NCBI GenBank assembly: GCA_012295275.1
Contig: CM022669.1
Location: 14,027,672 to 14,055,171, forward strand
Reading direction: 5' to 3'
Length of the DNA stretch: 27,500 nucleotides
DNA from: Chrysomallon squamiferum
Taxonomy: Eukaryota; Mollusca; Gastropoda; Neomphalida; Peltospiridae
Shown here: positions 1-27,339 of the stretch, in pieces
Layout of the letters: each line of letters starts with the position of its first letter
Position numbering within the stretch: position 1 is the first letter of the stretch
Made by a program: the position numbers and the translations under genes
Notes under the pieces: generated by a model
Seen by the model: the letters and a program-made list of their open reading frames with translations, nothing else
Database searches by the model: none
Told to the model about the DNA's origin: nothing

Positions 1-1857
<1,857 letters not shown>

Positions 1858-2480
1858 GAGACACATACATAATACAAACACGATATATACAATTTAACTT
1901 GATCTAAATTTAATTTTATATAATATACTTATTTTATTTTATTTTATTTCAATTTACTTTAGTTTAGTGTAGTTTAGTTACTTATTTTATTGCCTGAATG
2001 TCTTCAGTCATCTATCAATACTTTTAAAGTAATAAAATGAATGACAGGCCTGGTTAATCTTTTTGTTCTGGACTTTTAAACTTTTTAGACAATACATATT
2101 CAAATTACAGCGGAAATCCTTTGGTCCTTCTTTATCCATTTACCCTAAAGAGATAAATATCATCTTTACAAAAATAACTGAAAAAGTCAATAACGAACAA
2201 TGAATGTATCACTACAGTAATGGTTATACGGCGTTTCTCCTTACGTGCAATAATACAAATTATATCCAGCAGCAGATGCGCGGTTTTGGCCCGCGTAAGA
2301 AAAAGTTACAAAAGATTTGTCGTTTCATTCTAAACAGATGCACAGTATAATCTGTCACTCTGCAGCATTGTACATGATGACAAGCATCAGTGAAGATATT
2401 TATCGTATTTACTCTACACTGTAAATAATATATATATAGTTTTGTCGTGAAAAGGTGTGGCAGTAATTCGACTATGAACC

Positions 2481-2511
<31 letters not shown>

Positions 2512-2673
2512 TGGAAGGAATTTTTCGTATTTAATAATAATATTACGTATATATAATTCTTAAACATAAATATGGCTAATGACAACACTCATAACATGAC
2601 AGGAAAAACACTGGGGGGGAGGGTCATTATTATGCACAGTAGGCGACTCTCTTTTCTTTTTCTTTCTTTCTTT
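1858..2673. other. Intergenic sequence, no gene seen
   Basis: Short ATTTT repeats near 1925-1990 and a T tract at 2481-2504. No coding frame recognised. Confidence 0.5.
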
Positions 2674-2684
2674 CATTATTATGA

Positions 2685-2715
<31 letters not shown>

Positions 2716-2748
2716 TATTATTATTATTATTATTATATTTTATTATTA

Positions 2749-2819
<71 letters not shown>
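2674..2819. repeat. (TTA)n microsatellite
   Basis: Near-perfect TTA array with a few interruptions. Poly-Tyr, poly-Leu and poly-Ile frames here are artefacts. Confidence 0.96.
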
Positions 2820-2993
2820 TGCTGTTGTTGTTGTTGGCCTAGCTGAAAGGGATCCATTATAATTATTCACCTTTCGACTAAGCCTTGCTGAGTGACTCAT
2901 GGAAAGGTACGCAGCCCAGTGGGATCCTGTGACAGGCCACGCTACGGGTGACTCCTGTCCTGTAGAACTACAACAATGCCGTACCTAGTTACA

Positions 2994-3131
2994 GAGAACG
3001 GCAGGGACCGTTTTTTTTAAAACTGCGTAACCGTAATAATCTGTGACCTTGAACTCTACTCCTACACAGGACGGCAGGAATGTTTTGACTCAGTAACCGT
3101 AATAACGTATGACCGTGAACTTCACTCGTCT
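2994..3131 (+). repeat. Imperfect two-copy tandem repeat, period about 73 bp
   Basis: Both copies carry ACGGCAGG, then AGTAACCGTAATAA or GCGTAACCGTAATAA, then TGACC(T/G)TGAACT. Copy 1 is about 2994-3066 and copy 2 about 3067-3131. No coding role seen. Confidence 0.7.
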
Positions 3132-4600
3132 TTCATAATGATACTTTGTTGTACGCATGCGCGAATGTGATACGCAGGAGCGCATCACGAATTTGGGAGA
3201 GTTGTTGTTTTTTTTTCCTGTGTAGAGAAAGCCAAAGTAAAAGGTTGTCGAGTTTGAGCGTCTTGATTCACGAAGTTTCACGAAGTTTTTGGTGTACATT
3301 CCTTCATTGCTATATGTCAGTATTATTAATTAAATAGTATACGACTAGGTTAAGAAAACAACAAAACTGTCATACAGCAAACAGTAAAAAAAAGTGTAAA
3401 AATATATGACGAACTACATTTTTGGACAAGTTTATTTCGCAAAGATCAGTACAAAAGGTCTTCGAAAAAAATAAATTAAAGGCTATCAAAAATAATTGTC
3501 AATCTGTCAGTATGAAATTACACATTAATGACGTACGGGCTTAATTATCACTGCAGTTAATGTATGCAGATTGTTAAGAAGATAAAAATAACAACTGATA
3601 TCTGCGGTAACATTTGTGATATAACATGACCGCTGTGTTAAAATTACACGTAAGTTCAATGATTTGAATTTAAAGAACAGAGTCTTAAAAAGTTACTTAT
3701 TTGTATTGCACATTTTAAAAACTTATTTTTTTTCTTTTTCTATTTTCTATTTTAAATTTTGTCTAATAGAAAATGTCCATAGTTTCGAACTGGCGGTGTA
3801 TCACATTTTCAGCCTCACTGAAGCAAAACCCGTCATTAGAATCCCCTTCGTTAAGCATTTTCTGTTTACACATATATCATAAGGAACAAAAATAAAAAAA
3901 ACCGTCTAGTCTTCTTGTCGGCTCAGCATGATACATAGCTCATTTATTAAGCTGGTAAAATATCTTCCAACGATACTTTTAGTATCAAAGGACAAAACAA
4001 AATTTAATTAAAGTTTCAACTTTCAAAGATTTCTTCTTTCGCAAACCAAATGATCATCTACAGACTGAAGAATATCAGCGTGTCAAAATGTTGTTGTTGG
4101 GGGGTTTTTTTGTTTCACCTTTGACAACTGATTTATATTCCATAAAACGTCAGCTTAGTTCAACCTCTAATTGTTGTATCGAGTAGCGTTCAGTTGTCTC
4201 TGTGATGATCAAGACGATAAAAGAAAAAAAAAAAGAATTCTGATTCATGTTTCCCAAAGCAGTTATTTTAACTGGCTGATTTAACGCGATAGGAATCGTT
4301 TGATATCGTAGAGCCAGCTAGCTAACACAGGTAAAACCCTTATAGGTGTCGGGCAGAAAATTACGTACAGCACCGTACAGATATAGTTTAACCTTTGAGG
4401 CACGTTTGTGTAAGTTTGTGAATAAAGGGAATGACGGAGCTTTTTATTGCCAGCCTTCGGCGTAAACAGACACAAATCCAAAACGTTACCGGCAATAAAA
4501 ATAGTTTTTAAAACTAAAAGGATGAAAAAAAAAAAAAAAAATAATAATAAACCCATAAAGGCAGAAAGTTTTCGATTTGTGGAAAAGCAATTTGCTGCTG
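3132..4600. other. Intergenic sequence, no gene seen
   Basis: AT-rich, with no long frame having protein character and no RNA gene recognised. Confidence 0.5.
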
Positions 4601-4603
4601 TGT

Positions 4604-4800
4604 TAGTGAACGGCTGGGTTGTTTGAAGGGTGGATGGTTGGGTGGAATTTAAGGGTGGATTTAAGGGTGGATTACCCGGTGGATTAAAGAGTGGATGGAT
4701 GGGCACACTGATTCGTGGATGGGTGGGTGGATGTATAAATGAATGGAACACAGATGAAACGATTGATGGACGAATGAATGAATGAACAAAGGGAATGACG
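4604..4800. repeat. Degenerate GGTGGAT/GGATGGAT short-repeat region
   Basis: Repeats of GGTGGATT, GGATGGGT and GAATGAAT with gradual drift. Minus-strand Pro- and His-rich frames here are by-products of the repeat. Confidence 0.8.
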
Positions 4801-5853
4801 GTGTGTTTGGAATGTTGGACGAATAAATGGAATATGTGGGCGAATAGGGAAGGAATAAAATGATCGGTGGGTGTTTAGTGAAAGGGCAGGTAATGGTACT
4901 GACACAAAACAAAGAGAGTAAGAGAAACCAACTGGTTTAATTAAAAGTATACACTCCAGATCAAATAAAAAAAAAGTATCACAGAACATTCAGCTGGACT
5001 GCGAGGTAGAAAAGTGACTGAAATGTTTTTTTAAACAATAATAAACTTCAGTGTGAATGTTAAAATCCCGTTACTATAATAAGACATGATATATTTTTTT
5101 TCTCTCAAATTTTGTTTAAGGCAGTCCAATATATCCATAATGTTAATTTATTTACTTACGAAGTTTTAATTTTAACATTAACTGCGAGGTGCTAAAATGA
5201 TCGAATCCAGGAGTGGTAGGATCTTACTAGAGTGAAATATGTTCAACCGAACCTTTTCTTTTTCTTTTCTTTTTTCTGACGGATATATTTTGGTTTGTAA
5301 TTAAACCATTTAGCCTGAAAAAAAAAAATAATAATAATCTCAACATTAAACGCACTCCTGAAATCCAGGATCTGCCCAAAGTATGAAAAATTGCATATGT
5401 CTGTTATTTTTTTTTATTTTTTTTATTTTAGTTATTTTTTTTTTTTTTTTACTCTTTATTACTGATGGAGTGTCATCAATACACATCCACAAACGTCACT
5501 CAACTAATCTGTAATAACAGACGCACCTTTTAATACATTCTTAACAATTGTGTTTACCAGGAATACAACTCACAACGCTCCCATTAACTGGATAAGCTCA
5601 AACATTAAGATAATATTTTTATAAGAATGTCGAAAATCGCGACCATGACCCAGAATATTTCGAAACAGTCATACCGTTAAATACGCACAGGGTAAATAGT
5701 GATCAAACATTACTGACATAATATTTTTATATATTTCTTTTTTTTAAACAACTGGTAGAATTTCACAGCAATAAGTATCCGATCCAAAATGTTTACCTTT
5801 TAATAATACTGGAAATATTTTAAATATAAATTACTTCAGTTCTTTCCTCCCCA

Positions 5854-5855
<2 letters not shown>
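4801..5855. other. Intergenic sequence, no gene seen
   Basis: Poly(T) patches near 5407-5450; nothing recognised. Confidence 0.5.
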
Positions 5856-5950
<95 letters not shown>

Positions 5951-6105
5951 CTGTGTGTTTGTGTGTGTGTCTCTCTCTACAGTCTCTTGTTCTGTCTCTC
6001 TCTTTCAATCTCCCTCTCTCTTTTTTTTTCTTTCTATCGCGCTTCTCCTTCTCATTTTATTTCTATCTTTATCTCTCTTTATCTCTTTTTCTATCTCTCT
6101 CTTTG
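5856..6105. repeat. (CT)n microsatellite decaying into CT-rich DNA
   Basis: Pure CT 5856-5947, then a GTGT stretch and interrupted CT-rich sequence to about 6105. Confidence 0.95.
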
Positions 6106-7497
6106 CAGTTGTAAAAAGTAAAATTAGAAGAGGAAGCAAATAAAGGAATAAGAAAACAAACAACATCAAACACTGACAAGCGAAACAAATGAAAACGATA
6201 AATTATGAAATGTTTGCGAACTGGCCTATCCGCGGTTCAACTGTGTGTTTTCTCTGTTGTGAATAATTTCATAATCTCAGTTTATGACACAAACAGTTTT
6301 TTTTCATTATTTTTTAAATTGTCTTCTTATTAGAACAGGTTCTCGTTTTTTGAGAAAATGTGTAAATATATTTTTTAATCGGGTAGTGTTACTGTGTACA
6401 AAACACCTTTTGTTATATTTTCCTATGACCCAAATAGTGTGGGGTGTGATAAAAAATAAATAAATAAATAAATAAAAGCCATGAAATATAATAAAAGGAT
6501 TTTAGAGCTAACAATTCAAATGATTATAGACTTGTTATTGAGTCCTTAAGTGTTTTTGAACTAATATAAGTAGAACAACTAACATGTAGACTTTTTAATG
6601 TATATGTCTGTCTGTCTGTCTGTTTGTCTGTCAGTCTCTATCTCTCTAGCACACACTCTCTTTCTTCTCACATTACTCCTTTTCAAATTGTCCAATATTC
6701 ATTTTTTAAATTATTTTCTTAACATGCTTTACTGATACTGTTTAGCGCACATTTAACATTTTCCGTCCCACTAAGCTAGTACAAACGAGTGACATATGTC
6801 AGAGATGTCGCTGTCTGTATAAACACAATCGTCATACGATGTAGCGTGTATAACAGACTTTCACAAGACGTCGTATTCAGAGCGAGTGACGTTTTTCAAA
6901 AGGATACAGTTTCTTTAAATTGTAAAAAAACTATTATTTGCAAGATATTTGAAGCATTTCTGTTGAATAAGTACAGAGCTGCTGAAGTTACAGCTATTGT
7001 TATGCTAAAATGTCCGAGGGCCTGAATTTTTAATATCTTTTTATTGCCTTTTAATTTAAAAATAAATAATAAAATAAAATAAAATAAAATAAAATAAATG
7101 AATAGCTGTATTTAGTTTCTTTCCTGTTTTAAAATGGTTAATTCCCAATCCAACCAGTGGCTTACAGTGTGTTTATCGAAGGCGATGGTTTGCACTTTCT
7201 AATGAGATTGGTAGAGTAGTACTTTTGAATAGGCGCTGTGGATTTATAAAAACTTCGATAGCGTTATTAAAATGTGTTAAGAAATATCTCTTCATTCGTT
7301 CGTTCGTTCGTTCGTTGATTCGGTCGTTAGTTAATTTGTTTACTGGTTCTTCATTCGCTCGTTCCTACAGACTTGGTTTAATAAAAACACGTAAATGTTT
7401 TCTGCAATGTGATATTACCTTACCTGTTGATAATTTGCGTATATCAGATTTTAAAATATCATAATTTACTTCCAGTACACATCCACCCACCCACCCC

Positions 7498-7542
7498 ACA
7501 CTCCCACACACACACGCACACACACACACACACACACCCACA

Positions 7543-7590
<48 letters not shown>
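7498..7590. repeat. (CA)n microsatellite within the left inverted-repeat arm
   Basis: CA repeats with CCCA interruptions. The right arm has a much shorter GT stretch at the matching place (about 11852-11864), so the array length changed after the copies split. Confidence 0.9.
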
Positions 7591-7596
<6 letters not shown>

Positions 7597-7802
7597 ATAA
7601 TAATAAAATAACGAAAATCAACAAACAAACAAACAAAAAAACCAATAACTGCCCATTATTTGATTTTGGTCCGTGAAGTTAGCAGAAAGAAGGTAAAGTA
7701 AAATAAAACACTAAAATTTAAATAAAAATAAAATGAAAACGAAATATGCTCTTAGAAGAAAGTTTTTAGTTTGTTTTTTCCCCCATTTAAATAACTAGAA
7801 CA

Positions 7803-7805
<3 letters not shown>

Positions 7806-7898
<93 letters not shown>
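7806..7898. repeat. (GA)n microsatellite at the inner edge of the left arm
   Basis: About 93 bp of GA. Its inverted counterpart is the (CT)n at 11529-11666. Confidence 0.97.
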
Positions 7899-7900
<2 letters not shown>

Positions 7901-8731
7901 CTGAGTAGGGGTGTGTGTGAGTGAATGAGGCAAGACAGACAAAGAGAGAAATCAGTGTCTTATTCTCTTCTGAATTTTTTACAAGTTCATTCTTTCTAAA
8001 AAAAAAAAATATATATATTAATTCATCATCTTTCTTGATGTGATCGATAACCGATTAATGAAAATCATCAACATCGTAATCATCGTGAAAACTTATCATT
8101 ATATCCCTCTAACAACAACATCAACAACGACGACGACAACAACAGCAACAACGATAAAGCTGGCACTTCTCAAAGCGATGAAGTTATAATTCACATGCGC
8201 ATATAAACAAACACAACTGCGAAGATTCCACGCGCAAATTTCAGTGTCGTGACTCAACGGAATTTACATTGCCATTAAATTATTTTATTTTTATTTTATT
8301 GTTAGTTTTTTTTTTTTATTTTTTTTTCAACCATTTTCGAAATGTGTGCTGGTTTTTTTTTTTTTTTTTTTTTTTCTTTTTTCCGTTGTTATCTTTGGTC
8401 TTGTATTACGAGACGTAATCATGAGATCAGAAAAGGTATATTTCAGTTAGGTAATTCGCTCGTTCTTCTTTCTTATGCTTTCATATAATATCAAATAACG
8501 CTATAGAAAAAATAACACCCGACCTTCGTTTGCTTAATCAGTGGTAATCAAATACAGGACACAGTGCACAGTGCACAGAGGCAAACACTGTATGTACAGA
8601 AAATGAGGACATCACTTACAATGTACGTACATACATATTTACTTATACCTCTTTTGTGTTGGTAAATAAATACATGTCTCGAGTCTGTTTAATAAAAACG
8701 TCAGTATTATTTTAAAAATAAACCGATATAT
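7901..8731. other. Intergenic sequence, no gene seen
   Basis: Contains ACAACA/ACGACG short repeats near 8110-8155 and T tracts near 8310-8376. No gene recognised. Confidence 0.5.
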
Positions 8732-8990
8732 ATGTGTGTGTGTCAGTGTGTGTGTGTGTGTCTGTCTGTCTGTCTGTCTTTCTGTGTGTGTGTCTCTCTG
8801 TGTATGTGTGTCAGTGTGTGTATGGTTGTGTGTGTGTCAGTGTGTTTATGGTTGTGTGTGTGATTGTGTGTGTGTGTGTGTGTGTGTCTGTGTGTGTGTC
8901 TGTGTGTGTGTCTGTGTGTGTGTCTGTGTATGTGTGTCAGTGTGTGTATGGTTGTGTGTCTGTCTGTGTGTGTGTGCGTCTGTGTGTGTT
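8732..8990. repeat. (TG)n array with TGTC and TATG variants
   Basis: About 260 bp of TG repeats with periodic CAGTGTGTGTATGGTTG segments, which repeat near 8811, 8839 and 8937. This implies a higher-order unit within the array. Confidence 0.95.
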
Positions 8991-9847
8991 TACCGATAAA
9001 CTGGCAGCCATCTTTTATTAATGTGTGCAAGAAGAATGATATAGAGGACGAACATATTGTTCTAAACAGACTGCCGTGTGCTTAGGTTGCAACAGATTAT
9101 CATCATTAAGATCATTATTATAAACATCTTCATCATTAATATCAACCAATAAATGATTAAATAAAAAAATAAAAAATAAAAAATAAAATAAAATAAAATG
9201 AAAAAAATGCAGTTATATTTAAAATAACAATGATCAGTATTGAGAACAAAAATACGATTTTATAAAAAGATGATTCAGATGGATGTGGAAAAGGGAAACA
9301 ACTGCCCTGTCAAACTGGAGAAAAAGAGGCTAGAAAAAAAATGAACAAAACAAGCAGAAAAAAAAAAAAACCCAGTATCTCTTTTTTAAATCTTATGTCG
9401 TGCAGGTTCTGCTGCTTGTCTTCGATTAGAAATTTTTGCTTGTATGCTACCTATGTAAAAAAAAAAAAAAAAAAAAATCCGGGCACATCGACTCCTAACT
9501 AAAGATTCTTTCAAACGACTTAACTCCGGATGCTGAACGTTCTTGGTTAAACCTTCGTATGAACACTGTGGGGAAATCTGTAATTACTGTTGCATGTCTG
9601 ATCTGACTAATTAATGTAAATGAGTAATCTGCTAAGCTATTCCCTCTCACGGGCCCCATGCTTAAACATAGATTAACAGGTAATGTAAAGAAAACAATAT
9701 GCACGCTGCTAGAACGTCACAGTCCGCTGGCAGTATAAATATGCACTTTGCGTATTAATGTCAGATAATGATCAAAAACATACCAACGTATTTGTAAAGG
9801 CCTATCTGTTTTCTTTGCAGATGTGTACAACATATACATAAACTTTA
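8991..9847. other. Intergenic sequence, no gene seen
   Basis: A-rich tracts at 9160-9210, 9356-9370 and 9457-9477. 9480-9720 is less AT-rich, with a 69-codon minus-strand frame of no recognisable family. Confidence 0.5.
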
Positions 9848-9932
9848 GTACATGTGTATATGTGTATATGTCTGTATGGATGGGTGCGTATGTGCTTATG
9901 TATGCATGTATATATGTATGTGTGAGTATGTT

Positions 9933-9964
<32 letters not shown>

Positions 9965-9976
9965 TGTATGTATGTA

Positions 9977-10023
<47 letters not shown>

Positions 10024-10148
10024 ATGTATGTATGTATGTATGTTTATATGTATGTATGTATGTATATATGTATGTGTGAGTATGTTTATGTGTATGTATG
10101 TATGTATGTATGTATGTATGTATGTATGTATGTATGTATGTATGTGTT
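9848..10148. repeat. (TATG)n / (TG)n compound microsatellite
   Basis: TATG arrays 9935-9980, TG 9980-10007, TATG again 10007-10050 and 10090-10148. Met/Tyr/Val/Cys frames here are artefacts. Confidence 0.96.
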
Positions 10149-10535
10149 TATATACTCACATGTATTCACATACATATACACACCATACACTCAGACACAC
10201 AGCTATATTCATCAGACAAAATACAGTGTATATGCTGAACAGCTGATTTAAAACACGCATGCTAGTACTTCTATTTCGGCAGTTGCATTCACTGAAGCGA
10301 ATCCTGCCCAGCTTTGACCAAGACGACATTCTTTCTTTAAACAATGACGGCATGTTCATATTATTATTATTATTACTTCTTTTTTTTTACGCCCTATGTT
10401 CAAACCGGTCTTACAGACCACCCTCCAACAATCGGATTATTTGAAAATAATGTGATATGTAACGCCACCAAATTATCTGTGAGTTGCTGATATACTCTGA
10501 GAGAGGGAGGGAGTGAGGGAGACGGAGAGGGGAGG

Positions 10536-10539
<4 letters not shown>

Positions 10540-10613
<74 letters not shown>
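10540..10613. repeat. (GA)n microsatellite
   Basis: Pure GA, preceded by GGGAGG-type purine-rich sequence from 10500. Confidence 0.97.
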
Positions 10614-10615
<2 letters not shown>

Positions 10616-10799
10616 AATAAAGAGAGAGAAAAAAGAAATAAAGAGCGAGAGCGAGAGAGGTTGACAGAGACATATAGATGGAGAAAAAGATCATCAGAGA
10701 TAGAAGGAGAGAAGCAAATATATAAAAGTGAAAGAAAAATAGAAATATACAGAAATAGGAATGTGGTGTTGTATGAAAGAGAGAGAAAGCGAACGAGCG

Positions 10800-10904
<105 letters not shown>

Positions 10905-11366
10905 GAAATGGAAATAATTTTTTATGATACATATGAGCACTGTATCAGTTGCAGTTTAATAACATACTTTAAATATGTAGCATTTCTACGCAGTTCAGAA
11001 AACTGAATGAGGTAAAAGCTCGCTGGTGTCCGATAGCCGGTACGTTAGATATAACAAACACCCGACTGCATTTGTCTCTTCTCGTGATTCCTCAGTTTGC
11101 GCAGGTGACAAACAGAAACTGTCATACCTTTGACAGGTCGGAGTAACTTCCACTACGCCAGACGTGAACTTTTGTCACTGGTACATTGGAGAAAAAAAAA
11201 AAAAAAAAAAAAAAAAGAACTATATTTAAATCTTCCGGAAATGTAATTACTTTTAGGTTTTCTCCAAAGGGACAATTTTTGAGCGATCGTTTTGAAATTT
11301 TCTTACCTACTTGCGTGCTGTTGTTGCTGCTGTTGCTGTTGCTGTGTTTAGCACGAAGTCTTCAAG
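10905..11366 (+). promoter_or_regulatory. Presumed 5' UTR / promoter-proximal region of the SLC6 gene
   Basis: The last 460 bp before the start codon include a 25-bp A tract (11192-11216) and TTGCTG repeats (11320-11344) ending in TTTAG. I see no convincing TATA box or other core promoter element, so the transcription start cannot be placed. Confidence 0.3.
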
Positions 11367-25548
<14,182 letters not shown>

Positions 25549-25791
25549 ATAGACCATAACTGTAGAAAAAACTAAAAATCTTTTCAGTGTTCGTCCCAAA
25601 AACTGTATAGCAAATTCGACAATCTCAGCAGCGTCTGAACTTGACTATAGTGAGACAGGTGGAGTTTGCAGATTCCCTACAGAAAGTTGAGATTTGATTT
25701 AAATGTTGTTTTTTTTTAAATTAATATTTTTATATCACCTCATTTCCTAAATCATAACTGAATATTTTAATTTTTATTTTTACTGTTTTGT

Positions 25792-25797
25792 ATTAAA
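25792..25797 (+). terminator. Candidate proximal poly(A) signal ATTAAA
   Basis: This common variant hexamer lies 244 nt after the stop codon, before the transposon. AT-rich context makes chance occurrence easy. Confidence 0.3.
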
Positions 25798-25861
25798 ATA
25801 TGTTTTTAATATGCAGAGCCTATGTATTTTATTTTTACGTTTGAACGTTTTATTTTGATTA

Positions 25862-26747
25862 CAGTATTCCCTCGCTATTCGCGGGGGTTACGTTCTTTCC
25901 CCCTCCGCGAATAGCGAAAAACCGCGAATATTGGATGCAGTTTTAAAACGTCTATTATGAGATTATATACGGTACTAAATGCTTCCCAAACACTTTCTAA
26001 AGACACTCTTACTCATTAATACAGTAATAATGTAGTAATATTGCATGCAGTTATGTATTTCACTAATGTAGTAATGATAATGTAAACACATTTTAATTTT
26101 GTACTGAAACAATATTTTAATCAGAAAGAAACGTAAGTACAGGAGGACAGTAACACCGCATAGCATAGTTACTCATACAGTATTACTGTACCGTAAAGTC
26201 ATTTTCTATGCGTACAACATATGTATTAGAATTGACAGAAAGTGGAACAAATTTAAAGGCAAACAGACAGATAAATACAGTACGCACAGTTCAGGTAATA
26301 ATAATACAATTCAGTAATAATATGCAATTAAAAACATTATTAATACACGGTCACAAAAAATATGCACTGTACATACAGTGTATGCATTTATAAAAAAATA
26401 CGTACTGTATTGCAATAATAATTGAAAAAATTTGATATTGTTTGTGCTGTCACCAATAATGAATGATAATAAAATGATGATGAAATTTGCAGTGCCATAC
26501 GATGATGATGATAACACTAATGTACAGTATGGCACAGCTTAGCTGCTGCTTTACAGCACTTTAGGTAATTATTCCTACTCTTCAGGCTTAAGTTTGACCT
26601 ACAAAAACCCGGTTTACTGAGCATTTGTTTTTATGACGTTATGACGCTAGCCTGGTATACCAGCATACGATGCGATAGGGTTAAGAGCCTAACCCGCGAA
26701 TATGCGAGGCCGCGAATGGGGAACCGCGAATAGGTGAGGGTATACTG
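25862..26747. mobile_element. Non-autonomous DNA transposon (pogo/Tigger-like MITE), 886 bp, with TA target duplication
   Basis: The left end starts CAGTATTCCCTCGCTATTCG and the right end is its near inverse (reverse complement CAGTATACCCTCACCTATTC), each flanked by TA (25860-25861, 26748-26749). The 8-mer CCGCGAAT occurs three times at each end, in either orientation (25877, 25905, 25922; 26694, 26710, 26724). The first pair at the left end can itself form a hairpin. The interior is AT-rich with no transposase-like frame. Assignment to the pogo/Tigger group rests on the CAG..CTG ends and TA duplication, and is inference. Confidence 0.82.
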
Positions 26748-27074
26748 TATTTGTTTTTGCTATTTAAAAAAGCTTTTTTTTTTTTGAAGCAAATATAAAT
26801 GTTTTAAAACTAAATATTTTAAATAATTTGTTGAGTTACTTACCACAATGAAATTTGTATATTATATTTTGATATATGTACAGCGATTATTATTTTAATT
26901 TAGTTTTTGAAGATTTTAATATTTGAATGTTTTGTAGTACATTATGAAAATGAAAATTGCAATATGTATGCCATTTTCCGATTGTATGCAAAAATGTTTT
27001 TAACTCTTTTTTTTTATAAATTGTAAATAATTTATCTTGTTCCTTTCTTAAAAAAAGAAACAGAGAAAAAAGAT

Positions 27075-27080
27075 AATAAA
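27075..27080 (+). terminator. Candidate poly(A) signal AATAAA
   Basis: Canonical hexamer, about 1.5 kb past the stop codon. No strong GU-rich element follows; T-rich sequence lies 30-40 nt on. Confidence 0.3.
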
Positions 27081-27206
27081 AGTTTTAAAAATATATATAA
27101 CCATCTGGCTTTTATTTACAAACAAAAAAACAGTTTATAATTCACAATATATATGTGCGTGATGCGTGCGTACGTCAATTTTGTTCTCGTTTCTATGTAC
27201 AAGTGC

Positions 27207-27212
27207 AATAAA
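27207..27212 (+). terminator. Candidate distal poly(A) signal AATAAA with GT-rich downstream element
   Basis: Canonical hexamer, followed within 10-15 nt by a TATGTGTGCTT stretch. It lies about 20 bp from an AATAAA on the other strand (27234-27239). Confidence 0.35.
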
Positions 27213-27339
27213 ACGCTATGTGTGCTTCGAATATTTATTTCGTGTGACTGAAATTACAGACAAACAAAGTAAGTACGTAATTAAGTAAAGCAGGTACAAA
27301 ACAAAACAAAACATTCTGTAGCAGCAGAAATTAACAGAC

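Larger units (their letters stand above)
6620..7900 (+). repeat. Inverted repeat, left arm
   Basis: Much of this stretch reappears in reverse complement at about 11529-12305. Blocks matching in order include 6728-7100 with 11900-12274, 7452-7475 with 11866-11890, and 7680-7806 with 11666-11795, ending in a (GA)n tract against a (CT)n tract. This arm has about 350 extra bases (roughly 7100-7440, with a GTTC-type repeat near 7290) and about 90 extra bases near 6640-6728. A 78-codon frame inside the arm (6789-7025) is broken by indels in the other arm, so I do not call it coding. Confidence 0.88.
25549..27230 (+). other. 3' untranslated / flanking region of the SLC6 gene
   Basis: No coding frame is seen after the TGA. 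It contains a proximal ATTAAA (25792-25797), the transposon at 25862-26747, and distal AATAAA hexamers. If the distal sites are used, the whole transposon is transcribed as part of the 3' UTR. Confidence 0.5.

Noticed and set aside
4281-4989. Minus-strand frames up to 156 codons rich in Pro, His, Ser and Ile
   Set aside because: They arise from GGTGGAT/GAATGAAT short repeats. Overlapping frames in other phases look just as repetitive, and no known domain is visible.
6789-7025. 78-codon frame without low complexity
   Set aside because: It lies in the left inverted-repeat arm. The matching part of the right arm has indels that break the frame, so there is no sign of coding constraint.
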